Notes: generated from the sequence alone by a model not told the origin. Shown: positions 1-11,185, numbered from the stretch's first letter. The stretch: DNA of 64,000 bases from Lithospermum erythrorhizon (GCA_019722365.1 JADFUC010001903.1:496001-560000); one strand, 5' to 3'. A program made the numbers and translations.

Positions 1-77
1 TTGACCTATTATTCTGTTAACGTAATAATGCGTGTTTGCTACAGATCTCTAAAACTCTTGGAACTTTGAACTGACAG

Positions 78-131
78 GAGATGGTTAATTTTCTTATTGA
101 AGTCTGGGAGCAGGAAGGACTCTACGACTAA
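78..131 (+). CDS. possible last exon of a gene entering from the left
   Basis: A short open stretch after a plausible acceptor (ctgacag at 71-77) reads EMVNFLIEVWEQEGLYD and then stops at 129-131. The amphipathic, Trp-containing end looks like a real protein C-terminus, and no stop interrupts it after the acceptor. The rest of the gene would lie left of the window. From memory, the neighbour of SD2-5 in Arabidopsis (At4g32295) is annotated as a histone-acetyltransferase subunit and would be a natural candidate, but I cannot confirm this from 17 residues. Convergent with the receptor kinase to its right. Confidence 0.3.
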   Translation, partial: EMVNFLIEVWEQEGLYD

Positions 132-766
132 GAATTCAGAACAGCGTCTGGGTGAACTCTCATCGGCACAGCTTATACACAAACATACTTTGTTCAAGTG
201 TTTATACCACATTGAACACATAGACATTTCCCCATTCCCCCTTCAATCTTGCTCTGCCAAGGAAGGATTTAATTACTGTTGTGGATAAATTGTTTCTCTT
301 AATGTTGTTTGGATCCTAACAATTGCCGATTGGTTTATAAACTCCTGTATTTTTGTGTAACCATTGAATAACTTATCAGTATATTAAGGGAACAATAACA
401 AAGTTTACAGTACCATGTCTATGATCAAATCATAATTCAAACTTGTTGTCTTTAGTGCAACTATGTAAATATAATGATGAAACATAGACATGACAAAGAA
501 CAGAACAAAAAACAAACTAGCAGCTGTTTCATATCCAACTAGTAATTTCCCCATTTGTTCATAAGAACATCAAATGGGAACTGACTTGGATTATTGAATA
601 TTACATGAGCTCATAACAATACATCATAATTCACAAGGCAAGCTTGTTTCAGCTTTTGACATATCAACTTTGTTAAGCCTACAAAATATTGCAAAATTTA
701 TGCTCAATCTGGACATATATACATACACATGGCCGGTGTAATCTCCTCAATGATCTCCAGCTTTGG
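132..766. other. convergent 3' flank, no gene seen
   Basis: AT-rich sequence between the possible terminal exon on the left and the stop codon of the receptor kinase on the right. It probably holds the 3' UTRs and polyadenylation regions of both. I see no further coding, RNA or repeat signal. Confidence 0.5.
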
Positions 767-3208
767 CTATCTTGGCCCTGAAAGCCGAACAGCAGAAAGG
801 TATGCATCACTGTTACAATCTGAAGGTCCAGAGGAAACACCCTCTTCACTGGTTGATTTGAAGAAATTCGAGTAGAGGCGAGAACCAACCTGTTGAGATG
901 TAGGTGGTGGAGGGACCGGGCTGAGTCCTTCAAGCATCTGCACTACTTTCGTCATTGGTGGCCTAAGATGCATATCATCCTGTATACACCACAAAGCAAC
1001 CTTAATTGCAATTGAAACTCTCTCGTCTTCTTGATCAACTTTCATAGTTGCGTCAATGATCTCCTTCAGTTTCCCTTCTTCCATCATCTTGAAGGCAAAA
1101 GTCGGGAAATGGGATTTCTCTGAAGTCATTGAAGCATCGTAATTTTTCCTACCTCCAATTATCTCAAGCAACACCATCCCATAACTGAAAACATCACTCT
1201 TCTCTGATATAGCATAGTTTGTGATCCATTCTGGTGCAAGGTACCCTCTTGTACCCCTCAACGTGGTGAAAACAAAGCTCTGCTCTCTGTTCATAAGCTT
1301 TGCGAGACCAAAGTCTGAGACTTTGGCTGAAAAGTTGTCATCGAGAAGCACATTCTCAGGCTTTATGTCACAATGAACAATCTTTACATCGCAGTCCTCA
1401 TGAAGATATGCCAAACCTTTAGCTGTTCCAACAGCAATATTGTACCTTGTATCCCAGTCCAACATAAATTCCTCTTTGTTTTTCTTGAAGAGCCATTTTT
1501 CCAAAGAACCATTTGCCATAAACTCATATGCAAGAAGCCGATGAGTTCCTTCAGTGCAAAATCCTTTAAGCCTCACCAGATGGAGATGATGGATGCTACC
1601 GATTATGCCAACTTCAGAACGAAATTCCTTCTTTCCTTGACCAATGCCTTCCAATTGCTTAACAGCAATCCTAGTTCCATCTCGTAGGATCCCCTGGTAA
1701 ACCGAACCAAACCCTCCTTGTCCAAGCTTTATGCTGAAATTGTCAGTGGCATCCTGAAGGTCTTTATACCTGAAACGTAGAGGCATCCCCGCCAAGCCTT
1801 CCAGGAAATTGTTTTCCTCCGAAGTCTCGTCCTCCTCAGACTCGTCCAATTTCTTGCTCTTCTTCTGGTGATAGTAAACTCCTGCCGAAATTAGGCAAAG
1901 AATGACAATAACTGTCACAAGCACAATTGCAATGACAATCGGAAGATGCTTCTTACTTCCGGATTGAGCTTTGACAGAACTACTTGACACTTTGATAAAG
2001 GATGCATAGCCAGGCCCCTTGTTGGATCCCTGGAGGCTTCCTATTTGATCAAACTGGAAACAATTTCCGGAACTACTCTCGAAGAACATAGCAACGCAAG
2101 AACAATTTTTAAGGCAGGAAGATTTGCAACCATCGATGTTAGTTTTAGATGAAGGTTGAACGAACCCTATGGCAAAATAGCCGAGACCATCTCCAGGGTT
2201 TACAAGGGTTACAAGGTCTTTTGACTTATTGCAGTAAGAGGTATTCCCTAACCTACAAGATGGGAGGCCTGAAGGACACTGACATCTGTTACCACTGTAA
2301 CAGACATAATATGGATCACAAGCAGCAGGTCTGCTGCACTCATTTTGAGGAATTTTTGTAGGGGAAGATTCACTTGTTCCTTTATCATGAAGAAGGTTGA
2401 AGGTGATGAAACCATCGTCGCCTAGAACAGCCGCCCAAGTGGCATTAGAATCGGTATTGTCCGAGAAAATGAACTGCCAAAGCAAGATTCTATTCTGATC
2501 ATATAATTTCCAGGAGTTGTCAAGGAGAACTGCATAGGTGACATCCCCTCCATCTTTATCTATCGTTCTCCGGTTATCCTTTCCCATAGCCCAATAAGGC
2601 TGAGGCGGCTGGAAACCCGCAGAAAGAATCACATCCCCTGATCTTATTTCAAGGGAATAGGTCAAGTCATTGGAGTTGGGATTGCTAATAAGTTTAGACC
2701 CAACTTTAAACTCCTGGTTTGACAGAATGGTGTCTGCTGGATGGTCAAAACTCTGCCAAATAGAACTTCCATCCCTACCAAGCAATACAACATTGCCACT
2801 ATTCTGCAATTCAAGTGCAGTGACTCCTTTACTCCCAGTATTTGTAGACCAAATTGTTGATCCGCCAGTTTGCAAATAAGCATTCCCCTTATCATCAAAC
2901 ATAAAGAGATCGTTATTTCGGACTGGGGAACCTCTATTAGCAGACCAGACAATAGTTGAGCTGCTAATATGGACAACCACAAGCAGAAACAAAGTTACAT
3001 CTTGGGTTGTAGCAAATCCAAACCCGAAATTCGAATTGTTGGAAACAAGGAACAACCCATCATTGTCTATAAAATTCATTTGAGATCCCTTAAATCCCAC
3101 TTTCAATCTCCCTATGGTTTGCACACTAGCCATACAACAACTCCCCAACAGAAACAAAATACACAAACATGTCAACCCCTTGAGATTAAACAACCCATAA
3201 TTCTCCAT
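767..3208 (-). CDS. SD25: G-type lectin S-receptor-like Ser/Thr kinase, SD2-5 type
   Basis: Intronless 813-residue plasma-membrane receptor kinase. In order: signal peptide (about 1-27), B-lectin domain (about 45-165, with the typical WQSFDHPADT at 151-160), a Cys-rich region and PAN/apple domain (about 290-408), one membrane span (about 422-446), a short acidic juxtamembrane stretch, and a kinase domain (about 492-762). The kinase shows GQGGFGSV (496-503), the ATP-binding Lys517, HCDIKPEN (612-619), DFGLAKL (632-638) and APE (658-660). The catalytic loop has Cys-Asp instead of Arg-Asp, a non-RD form usual in the SD2 group. All catalytic residues are present and the frame is intact over 2.4 kb, so it should be active. 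The ligand is unknown; the family acts in defence and environmental signalling. The start is the first ATG ahead of a clear signal peptide. Confidence 0.95.
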   Translation of the reverse strand: MENYGLFNLKGLTCLCILFLLGSCCMASVQTIGRLKVGFKGSQMNFIDNDGLFLVSNNSNFGFGFATTQDVTLFLLVVVHISSSTIVWSANRGSPVRNNDLFMFDDKGNAYLQTGGSTIWSTNTGSKGVTALELQNSGNVVLLGRDGSSIWQSFDHPADTILSNQEFKVGSKLISNPNSNDLTYSLEIRSGDVILSAGFQPPQPYWAMGKDNRRTIDKDGGDVTYAVLLDNSWKLYDQNRILLWQFIFSDNTDSNATWAAVLGDDGFITFNLLHDKGTSESSPTKIPQNECSRPAACDPYYVCYSGNRCQCPSGLPSCRLGNTSYCNKSKDLVTLVNPGDGLGYFAIGFVQPSSKTNIDGCKSSCLKNCSCVAMFFESSSGNCFQFDQIGSLQGSNKGPGYASFIKVSSSSVKAQSGSKKHLPIVIAIVLVTVIVILCLISAGVYYHQKKSKKLDESEEDETSEENNFLEGLAGMPLRFRYKDLQDATDNFSIKLGQGGFGSVYQGILRDGTRIAVKQLEGIGQGKKEFRSEVGIIGSIHHLHLVRLKGFCTEGTHRLLAYEFMANGSLEKWLFKKNKEEFMLDWDTRYNIAVGTAKGLAYLHEDCDVKIVHCDIKPENVLLDDNFSAKVSDFGLAKLMNREQSFVFTTLRGTRGYLAPEWITNYAISEKSDVFSYGMVLLEIIGGRKNYDASMTSEKSHFPTFAFKMMEEGKLKEIIDATMKVDQEDERVSIAIKVALWCIQDDMHLRPPMTKVVQMLEGLSPVPPPPTSQQVGSRLYSNFFKSTSEEGVSSGPSDCNSDAYLSAVRLSGPR

Positions 3209-4238
3209 ATTTAACCAAACTCACAATCCAACCACCAAATGAAAAACACAAAGGAGAAATTTAGGACAATTCTGCTCTATTATACAATGATTTACATGTA
3301 AAGCTGCTCTAACTCACTAGCAAGAAACATGGATTTCAGGAAACTCTATACAACAATACATAAAACTTACTACAAACATCAAGATAATTGTTATGGTATA
3401 AATAAAGATCAAATCTTTAGACAATTCAGGCAAAAAATGAAACCAAAGCAGCAGAATTTTATCAAAAGATGTTGACAAATGACAATGTAAGAAAACTATT
3501 CACATGACCACAAAACTACCACTTGTAACTCTACAAGCTGGAGGGGGCAAATGAAGGGCCCCACAAGAAGCAACAACACCATGAAGAACAATTAATGCTA
3601 ACAAGTTCCCTTAATTGACCGCAATAAACCCCAACCAATAACAACAAAGAACCAAACTTTACATATTTTTGAGACTTTTCTTATGTTAATACACATAAAC
3701 AAAACAAATTATATAACAAAATATGCAAAAGAGTTTGTGGGCACTTGTAAAATCTGCTTAAACAATCAAGAAAATGAAGAATTTGGGTTTGGCTAAAGAT
3801 GAATAATGTTGAAGATATGATAAGGAACAAGAGAAGCAGCAATTTCTGTTTGTTGTGATGATGTAATGAAGATTTGAGTATTTGTACTAAGTTTGATCAT
3901 CCAACTAACTTCATTGGCACACTCAGATTTCTGTGCTTTTACTACAATATTGCTAGCTCACATGAGGTGTCATGTATGGCTCAAATCAATTTTTTATTCC
4001 AGATAACTTTTTACTCCATGTAATTCTCTTTCTACATAATATATTGAATTTTTATATTGTAACTATAGATGATGCCCCCTATGAATGGTATACATCTAAC
4101 CAAATAAGTATCTGAGACTGATTTATGCGATTTTCAATGTGGCTCAAACTTACGAGTGTAAAGCAAAGTGAAATGTAAATATCATTTCTCTCACAAATTA
4201 TTGTTAAAAACATTATCGTCTTAATAGTAAAATATGAT
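3209..4238. other. upstream region of the receptor kinase, no gene
   Basis: AT-rich DNA upstream of the kinase start (minus strand), expected to contain its 5' UTR and promoter. No open frame or exon-like stretch is convincing. Confidence 0.5.
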
Positions 4239-4240
4239 AT

Positions 4241-4446
4241 ACTACCTCTATTTCAATTTAATTTGAAGATTTGACCTAATAATAAAAATATTTAGTTTTG
4301 ATAACACATAAAAGGAAAGTGCAATAGTGCACATGATCTAATTTTATCATTATTTTGATACAAAATTAAACGAATAGTTTAATAATTATATTAAATTTTT
4401 GTTGAATAAAACCCCGCTAATAACAATTAAATTGAAATGGAGGAAG
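4241..4446. mobile_element. Stowaway-like MITE
   Basis: A 206-bp element with imperfect terminal inverted repeats. The left end reads CTACCTCTATTTCAATTTAA and the right end, reverse-complemented, reads CTTCCTCCATTTCAATTTAA. Both ends are flanked by TA, the target duplication of Stowaway (Tc1/mariner-derived) MITEs. No coding capacity. It sits in the intergenic space upstream of the receptor kinase. Confidence 0.75.
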
Positions 4447-4448
4447 TA

Positions 4449-7287
4449 CGGAATAAGATGTAAGGATAATATCTCTAAGTTGATGTTATAGGATGAGTAT
4501 AAGCATGCAAGTGATATAAGGGTTCGTTACGTAGATGATTACAATCACAAACGTCCATTTAGCAATAAGCCAAAAAAAGAATTTTGTCCCCTAACACTAA
4601 TCAACATTTGACATTAAATTAAGACTTTGTTTGGAGAGCCATGTAATTTTTTAGCCTATTTCTTTATAATACTAATAATTTCCTCGAGATCAACTTTCCT
4701 CTTCTTCCAAACTTTCCAACATTGGTTGGGCCAAATCAAGATCATCATTTCCCCATGTTAATTTAGCTAATCAAAGCTTAATTCCGCGAATTACACTGAT
4801 TCATGTACTAATTTTTGTGAACACAGGAATTACCTAGTAAACTTAAACTTCTTAACTTTAATAATAAAATGACTTATAATCATTGAAAATGAATTAAACC
4901 TTATGATACTAAGCTTTTTCCTTAGTATTTAAGTACTTACACTTAATAAACACTCCATTTCAACAAGAACATTCTATAGTTGCTCTTTAATTATGCATTA
5001 GGTGACACTCCCTTTCATACAATTTTTCAACAATTTTAATTTACTTGGGTGGTTTTCAACATTGGTTGATCCCACATACATTTTCCCAGATTCTGTGTCA
5101 AATCAAGATAATGTATGTTGATTAGTTTATTTTTATACTCTATTCTCAAATCTCGGAACAATATTATTGGTTACGCTATTAGAAAATTGTTTAAGGACAT
5201 GGTATGATGTTAACTAGGATTTTGATAGTTGGTCAATGGTCATTTGTGCCTTAGTAGTGCCAAATATGGATAATATATTAATCGAATGACAAAATTGCAA
5301 TCGTGTTATACTCCATAATTGTAGTAAACAGGAGCATTAGATGAGGAAGCATTAATAAGGATAGCGGCGAAATCAGGATTTTTATCTAATAAGAAGCGGA
5401 ATTATATAACTCGTATTTATAAGGAAAAATATAAAATATAGGAGGAGCGAAACAGCCTTAATATTTAAAAGAATAACTATATATATATATTTTAAAATCT
5501 TGTAAAATTATTTTTGAAAAATTAGGAGGACGGCTAACCACTTTTTGGATTATCCACTGAATAATAAAGATGCCTCGATTCTTTCTAGCAATAACATCTT
5601 TCGATTGTAATAAATAAATAAATAAAATATTCACTCATCGACTATTATCGATAATTAAATCAATGAATATATGTAAATGATAATGTTTTTGAGAGTATCG
5701 GCTTTAATTTTCCGAAACTAGCTAATCAATTGGTAGACTTTGGCTTCTTATAGTAGCTAGGTACTTTGTGTCGTCAACATCAAGTGATTAACATGGTAGA
5801 AAATGTTGATACTTTGGCCATTTTGTACTTGGGGGATCCACTTTAATGTTAATGATATAGATACATAGCTCATTGATGAGTATTATGAATATTTGATTAT
5901 GATTTTCAACACAATGATCGTACCTAAAAGTTGATTTTGGTCCTTTGGAGTATGTTTTCTCACCACTTGAGTACAAATATTGCAATTTTAGTTGGTATCA
6001 CTTTATGAAAAATAGAGAACACTTGGTAAAAAATGTTTTACCTGTCCGTTAAAATATGGTGTTTTATTTATTACTTGAATAATAAAAACTCAAATGGATG
6101 AATTTCAATTTTCTCAAAGGTCACAGCTGGATGGAAATTATATAAACAAGTGGCCAAATTGAATTGGATTTTTCACCTACTCAGATTTGGATGTGGTGGC
6201 CGTTTGTTTAGACTTCATAAATGCATGGGAAAACTGCCAATTCTTTTCCATGATTATCAATATTTTTCATTACTTGTCCTAAATTGTTGATGATTTGAAT
6301 TCCTGATTTTTTAAAATAATTATAGTTGAATATCATATATCCTTATATTTTAGAAATATCAATGCATTTTGTTTCACAACATGATATAGAGGTCTATGCA
6401 AAGTGTTCGAAAAAAACGTTACAATAACTTTAGTCTTAAATTCTGAATGCATGTTTATCACTCTTGGAAATGCATATACTTAGATATCATCAATAGGATA
6501 AAACTTGGTTTTGGTAAGCTAGTCAAAATATTGACTATATGGTCATATCACTCATATGATGTTGGTGTATTAGATATGATCCATTTAATAAAATGGTGAA
6601 AGTTCTGCAGGGGTACCAATGTCTTCTTCAGAAATATTTTACCCTGAGAGAGTTGAGGATCCTGAAGATAATCCTCAATCATATGTTACAGATGAGGAAG
6701 TCTCAATTCATGTTTTGAGCAGCCATGTTAGCAATGAACAAAGTCTTAATTGATGCTTTGGTAACATGCAAATGAAACAATTATATTAATATATAACAAT
6801 GCAAGAAATCATCGACAACGCTATAAGAATACTATATGAAGATCTCTCCTTTGAGTAGCACATCCAAATTATTTTACCGTCCACTCATCTTTCTTGAATG
6901 GTTCGACGACATATTTGTTGCAAAAGGGAAAATTTTGAAGATAATAAAATTGGATAATATTAAGTTCTTATAGTGATACTAATACAGTAATGTGTCAGGC
7001 TTACCTAGACACAGAAGGTCTGAATCCTCTACACATTTGCAGCTCAAGGAATCCAAACCGCCAGCCAAATTTAATGCGAGAAGATACATCAGGCGGGAGT
7101 GAGAGGCTGGCAACAAAGGAAATTTTATGGTCACATTATTAGATCAACTTCTAGCCTTCATAGTAGAACAAAGACGAACTGCCCCTCCGAAATATATATA
7201 TCTACACTAATATTATCCAACAATAAATAAATGGAATGACAACATCAGTAGTTTTTCTATTGTGGTTGATCATGAAGATCAAAAGGG
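4449..7287. other. intergenic region between receptor kinase and EXO70
   Basis: AT-rich DNA with a short TA run near 5480. The only coding-like stretch is the 44-codon frame at 6619-6753. The last few hundred bases (about 7000-7287) should carry the EXO70 3' UTR; a GTAAGC donor-like site on the minus strand near 7003 hints at a 3'-UTR intron. Confidence 0.45.
6619..6753 (+). CDS. 44-residue acidic open frame, function unknown
   Basis: A complete small frame, MSSSEIFYPERVEDPEDNPQ onward and ending NEQSLN, preceded directly by an acceptor-like ctgcag at 6605-6610. Its composition (Ser, Glu, Asp, Pro) is more protein-like than the surrounding AT-rich DNA. I do not recognise it. It may be an exon or a captured fragment of another gene, or chance. 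No neighbouring exon could be joined to it convincingly. Confidence 0.2.
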   Translation: MSSSEIFYPERVEDPEDNPQSYVTDEEVSIHVLSSHVSNEQSLN

Positions 7288-7476
7288 TCATTTAACAGCT
7301 GGAGAACTCCGAGGTGTCACAACACTGTCAAATTTCCCACTCAGTTGTCTGGCTGTTGGAGAAGACTGGTCCTGATCTGCCACGCCTTTGTTGAATTTTC
7401 CACTGAGCTGCTTTGATGTGGGAGAAGAGCGCATCTGGTCCATGACAGCATTACTGAAATTCCCGCTAAGCTGTCT
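7288..7476 (-). repeat. 63-bp in-frame tandem repeat at the EXO70 C-terminus
   Basis: Residues 651-712 are three consecutive units of 21, 21 and 20 residues. They begin RQLSGNF, KQLSGKF and RQLSGKF, and each is followed about seven residues later by an Arg/Gln-Ser-Ser-Pro element. The units are diverged at DNA level, so the repeat is not a recent slip. Confidence 0.9.
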
Positions 7477-9426
7477 TGATTTGAAACTGCCATGTCTGAT
7501 AGGCTTTGCCTGGAACAAGGAGCTTAGCATTTTCTCGAGAGACTGAGCTGTATACTTCGAGTATTTGCTGGCGCTCGCATCTTGTTCAACTAATGGTCCA
7601 TAATTCTGCATATAACTACGGTAAACAGGTACTGTAGTCTGAATGATATGCTGGGTTATCTTTTCTCGCAGGTCCTTATCCACCACACTCCAGTTTGATT
7701 GTTTCTTAAACATATCATCTAAGGAATCATTAAATGCTTTCAACCTTTTCTTGACAAGATCGCGAGCTGTAGCACGCCCACCAGAGAACAATATGAGACC
7801 TTCCCTGCTTAAAAGAGCTGGAAGTTTGCCCCAGCTTTCTCTTACAAAAGTAACATAGTATTCCTTGTATTGCTCATGTTCACGTAACCAAGAATCGCCA
7901 AGTAAGCCACCCAATTTGGTGCCTTTCACATGCTTGTACAAATGCCAGTGGTTGTTCATTAGGAATACATAAGACAGGATAGTATCATCATAAGCTTTCG
8001 ACCATGTCTCTAAATTCTGTTCAACAGCTTTTATTAAATTAAGTATCTCATCAATGAGAATCCTCTCCTGGAATCTTTCGTGTTTCCAACTTCTTTCAAT
8101 GCCCAGAACTTGGGTCAGGAGTGGCTTGTAATTGTCTGCCAGAAGCTTATTGGAGTAATCGGTGATAAAAGTTACCACTCTTGGAATACCACCATCGGAA
8201 GGAGGAGGAGTTTGCCTCTGTAGTTCTACTTGAACCAATAATTCCCAAAATATCTCGCAAGCCCCTTCAATAACTTTCTTAATGAGGTCTCTTGTTAGAT
8301 TCTGAATTTCAGCACAGGCAGCCCCACCGAAAAGCCGGTTGAAATCCAACCTCAACTTGCTTAGAGATGAAAAGATATCCAACAGCTTCAATAGTTTAAT
8401 AGGGTCTTTTTTACTTTCTGCAACAGTTTTTCCAAATTGAAGAAATGCAAGAATACCAGCCTGAGCTGCAATTTTTGCAAAACAGCTCACCCATACATCT
8501 AGCCCTAATCTCTCGAACACGTCATTGCAGAGTTTGTACTCAGCCTCAAAGAGATGCTTCACTGCAAACTCCAAATGCTTACCCCATTGATCTATGTAAC
8601 CCTCTATGCTCTGCACGCTATTAAAATCAGATACTGAGATCTCAAGATAATCCAAGTTAAGTGCCTGCAAACTAGCCCGGACATTTGAACTACGGACTTC
8701 TACATATATAGTAATGCACTTCTCAAGCCTCTCATTTGCTATCAGTCTTCCAAGAATAGCCTGCAACTTCTGAATGATTGTTACAGGCAAAGGGGATGGT
8801 GCAATGCAAGCTCGTTCATCAGGCAAAGGTGAAGCGGACATTGGCAACGGAACGCTATTCTCTGTTAGCAACCTCCGAAATTCATTTTCCAATCTATCCA
8901 GTGCAGCCTCAAGAAGCCCTCCATCAAGTCGGCCCTTTTCTGTACTATTCTGTAGCTCTCTCAGACGCTGAAGAGCACTTTTCAAGCTTGAAATAAAAGT
9001 TCCATCAGCAACCTTATGATCTTCCAAGTATTCCACAATATCATTCAACCATTGAATAGCCATCCCAGAATTCTGCCCCAGAAACCTCAATGCTTCCTCA
9101 AGCCTTTTAAGCACACCTAGATAACCTGAAAGATCAGTCTGTGGATCTGACAATGACTTTTCCAGCCCATGTATAGCGTCAAAAACCTTAAGAACGGCAG
9201 TAGCAGGCACCATAGCCCGGTTAATATGCCCTCCCACGGCATCAAGAGCATCCTTTCCTGCCATTATTGGTCTAATAGACGCTTCTAGCGACGGTAATCT
9301 TTGATTGATCTCCTCTAATCTTGGACCGAAATTCGCCAACGACAACTCTACACCCTTCGATTTCTCTAAACTACCCTTCAAAGCGTTTCTAGCAGATATC
9401 AACCGCTCAACACCCTTTTCCACCAT
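7288..9426 (-). CDS. EXO70: EXO70-family exocyst subunit, probably clade G
   Basis: Intronless 712-residue protein. EXO70 is the exocyst subunit that helps dock secretory vesicles at the plasma membrane by binding phosphoinositides. The N-terminal half carries the helical rod (ERLISARNALKGSL at the start, then RLEEINQRLPSLEASIRP and LDYLEISVSDFNSVQ further on); the Exo70 C-terminal domain runs roughly from 260 to 640 and includes HWHLYKHVKGTKLGGLLGD. Lack of introns argues against the intron-rich EXO70A clade. The N-terminus resembles what I remember of Arabidopsis EXO70G1, which would fit its position beside the next gene. The protein is longer than usual because of a Ser/Pro-rich tail built from three copies of a 21-residue unit. 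The leader upstream contains a tandem duplication. The frame is intact throughout. Confidence 0.93.
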   Translation of the reverse strand: MVEKGVERLISARNALKGSLEKSKGVELSLANFGPRLEEINQRLPSLEASIRPIMAGKDALDAVGGHINRAMVPATAVLKVFDAIHGLEKSLSDPQTDLSGYLGVLKRLEEALRFLGQNSGMAIQWLNDIVEYLEDHKVADGTFISSLKSALQRLRELQNSTEKGRLDGGLLEAALDRLENEFRRLLTENSVPLPMSASPLPDERACIAPSPLPVTIIQKLQAILGRLIANERLEKCITIYVEVRSSNVRASLQALNLDYLEISVSDFNSVQSIEGYIDQWGKHLEFAVKHLFEAEYKLCNDVFERLGLDVWVSCFAKIAAQAGILAFLQFGKTVAESKKDPIKLLKLLDIFSSLSKLRLDFNRLFGGAACAEIQNLTRDLIKKVIEGACEIFWELLVQVELQRQTPPPSDGGIPRVVTFITDYSNKLLADNYKPLLTQVLGIERSWKHERFQERILIDEILNLIKAVEQNLETWSKAYDDTILSYVFLMNNHWHLYKHVKGTKLGGLLGDSWLREHEQYKEYYVTFVRESWGKLPALLSREGLILFSGGRATARDLVKKRLKAFNDSLDDMFKKQSNWSVVDKDLREKITQHIIQTTVPVYRSYMQNYGPLVEQDASASKYSKYTAQSLEKMLSSLFQAKPIRHGSFKSRQLSGNFSNAVMDQMRSSPTSKQLSGKFNKGVADQDQSSPTARQLSGKFDSVVTPRSSPAVK

Positions 9427-9484
9427 TCTTACTCAAATTTTACACAGCCCTCTTGAAAATCTCAAATCCCACAAAATCCAACCC

Positions 9485-9815
9485 AAACACACACAAATAA
9501 TCTCAAACAGAAGACTACACTACCATCCAAGTAGTAAAGTCTGAATCTTTTCACTTAAATCCTAACAGCCAGATAAAAAATTGAACTTTCTGTGAAAAAC
9601 TCAATCTGGGCAACTATAAAAATTGAAACTTTACCCAACAAAATTTACCAATACAAACAAATAATCTCAAACAGTATACTATACAACCATCCAAGTAGTA
9701 AAGCCTCAATCTTGTTCACTAAAATCCCAACAACCACATAAAAAACTAAACTGTATCTCAAAAAATTAAACTGGGCACTCATAAAAATCAAAACTTTACC
9801 CAACAAAGTTGACCA
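9485..9815. repeat. 164-bp tandem duplication in the EXO70 leader
   Basis: Two adjacent imperfect copies (about 9485-9650 and 9651-9815). Shared landmarks are CAAATAATCTCAAACAG at 9494 and again at 9658, the segment CCATCCAAGTAGTAAAG in both, and TTTACCCAACAAA near 9630 and 9794. It lies just upstream of the EXO70 start on the minus strand, so it is probably in the 5' UTR or promoter. Confidence 0.9.
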
Positions 9816-10732
9816 ATCATTAAAAAAATAAACCCCAGATGTTGAACTAATGATGAGCAATCTGACATAAAAAGTCAACAGTAATAATCCTATAAAAAAG
9901 ATGGTAATAATTAGGTAAACTAGTGATGAATTGAAAAGCTTACTTACAAGTTGAGGAGTTGAGTATATAGTGAAGAATATTGAAATAAAAAGCTTGAAAG
10001 ATTCAGACACAAAGAACCCTAAGGAATAATAATACAAGAGAAAGATGGTAATAAAAGAGCGACTTTTTGCAAAGCTGTCGTTTTTGATTTGGTTTCTTTT
10101 TTGGTTTGTGCGTGCAAGTTGTAACTTGTAACACAGTAACCGCTACTGGGTTTTACTTGGAAAAATTCTCCTCTTCCAGAGTTAATCTTTTTGGAAATTA
10201 AATTAGATCATTAAAAATGTAATATTATTTAAAATTGAAATCAAATATAACTGATACGGAATATATTATATACATAAATTAATTATAAATTTTTAATCAA
10301 ATGATTGTCGCGTCAATTTACAAGGAAAGCATGATTTTAACGGCTGTGAGAAAAAGTGTTTGGCAAAATTTGAAGAAATTTTAATGAAAATTAATTGTAA
10401 AATAAGTTTATGATGTCTTCACGTCGATGTCAATCATGTCGTATAGCGTTCGTTTAACTGTCTGTCGGAAAAAATTTAAAGTGTATAGGGGAATTATTTT
10501 CTAAGATCTTCAAATAAATATTATAATTGTACATTTATAATTGTGAAGAATATTATTTAAATTTTTGTCAAGATGATAATATTTTTTTTTAATAAAAACT
10601 ATTATCTTTGTTCATAAATTATAGAAAAGCGCGGCAAATAAAGCGGGGATGGTTTATCAACATGAATGCACATTTGACTTGTATATGTCAGAATTGGTAT
10701 AGGGGCTGGTACAGACAATCTCACCGCATATA

Positions 10733-11010
10733 AATGTAATCTAATTTTATTGATTCGTTAAGCGCGTGTTTAAGTATTAGATATGACCGATAGTTGGAGA
10801 TCTCCATCCACGAATAATTTTCCAACTACTCATATTCTAAATTGTATGTTGCATTGAGAGATAAATTACATTTACAAAATAAGTTTATTCATAAAGTATG
10901 TTTTGATTGTAGAAATATATTGAAAAGTATATACCCATCTATATGGAAATGATAACAAAATTGTACAAAAATGTTTAAAGAAGAATCACACAAAATGTGT
11001 AAAGAAAACT
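10733..11010. repeat. dispersed direct repeat, copy A
   Basis: About 275 bp matching copy B at 12685-12955 in the same orientation. Shared stretches include AAGTATTAGAT, TTTTCCAAC, TATGTTTTGATTG and GATAACAAAATT. The best-conserved part is the end, AATGTTTAAAGAAGAATCAC then ACAAAATGTGTAAA. The copies differ by substitutions and small indels. Confidence 0.8.
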
Positions 11011-11050
11011 AATTCCGGATTTATATATTTGATAATAAATAAAGAAAATA

Positions 11051-11185
11051 AACAGTGGAATCAACGATGAGCTTGATGTTCCACTCTGGCTACAGAAGAA
11101 ACTCATTGATGATATATTGTGGGAAGTATTTATTCAACATTGGCACAAACAAATTGTTGGATATTCCGATCTTTTTTGGATTTGA
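11051..11185 (+). pseudogene. coding-like fragment of unknown origin
   Basis: An open stretch reads NSGINDELDVPLWLQKKL and then IDDILWEVFIQHWHKQIVG before a stop at 11183-11185. The codon-like content contrasts with the surrounding AT-rich DNA. A second frame around 11160-11276 gives FFGFDPVNRDNGNHWDHNE. I do not recognise the family. It lies between the two direct repeats and is probably a transposon-borne or captured fragment. Confidence 0.3.

Noticed and set aside
9645..10037. 130-residue frame on the minus strand upstream of EXO70
   Set aside because: Low-complexity Phe/Ile/Leu string overlapping the duplicated leader; no domain, and broken in the sister copy.
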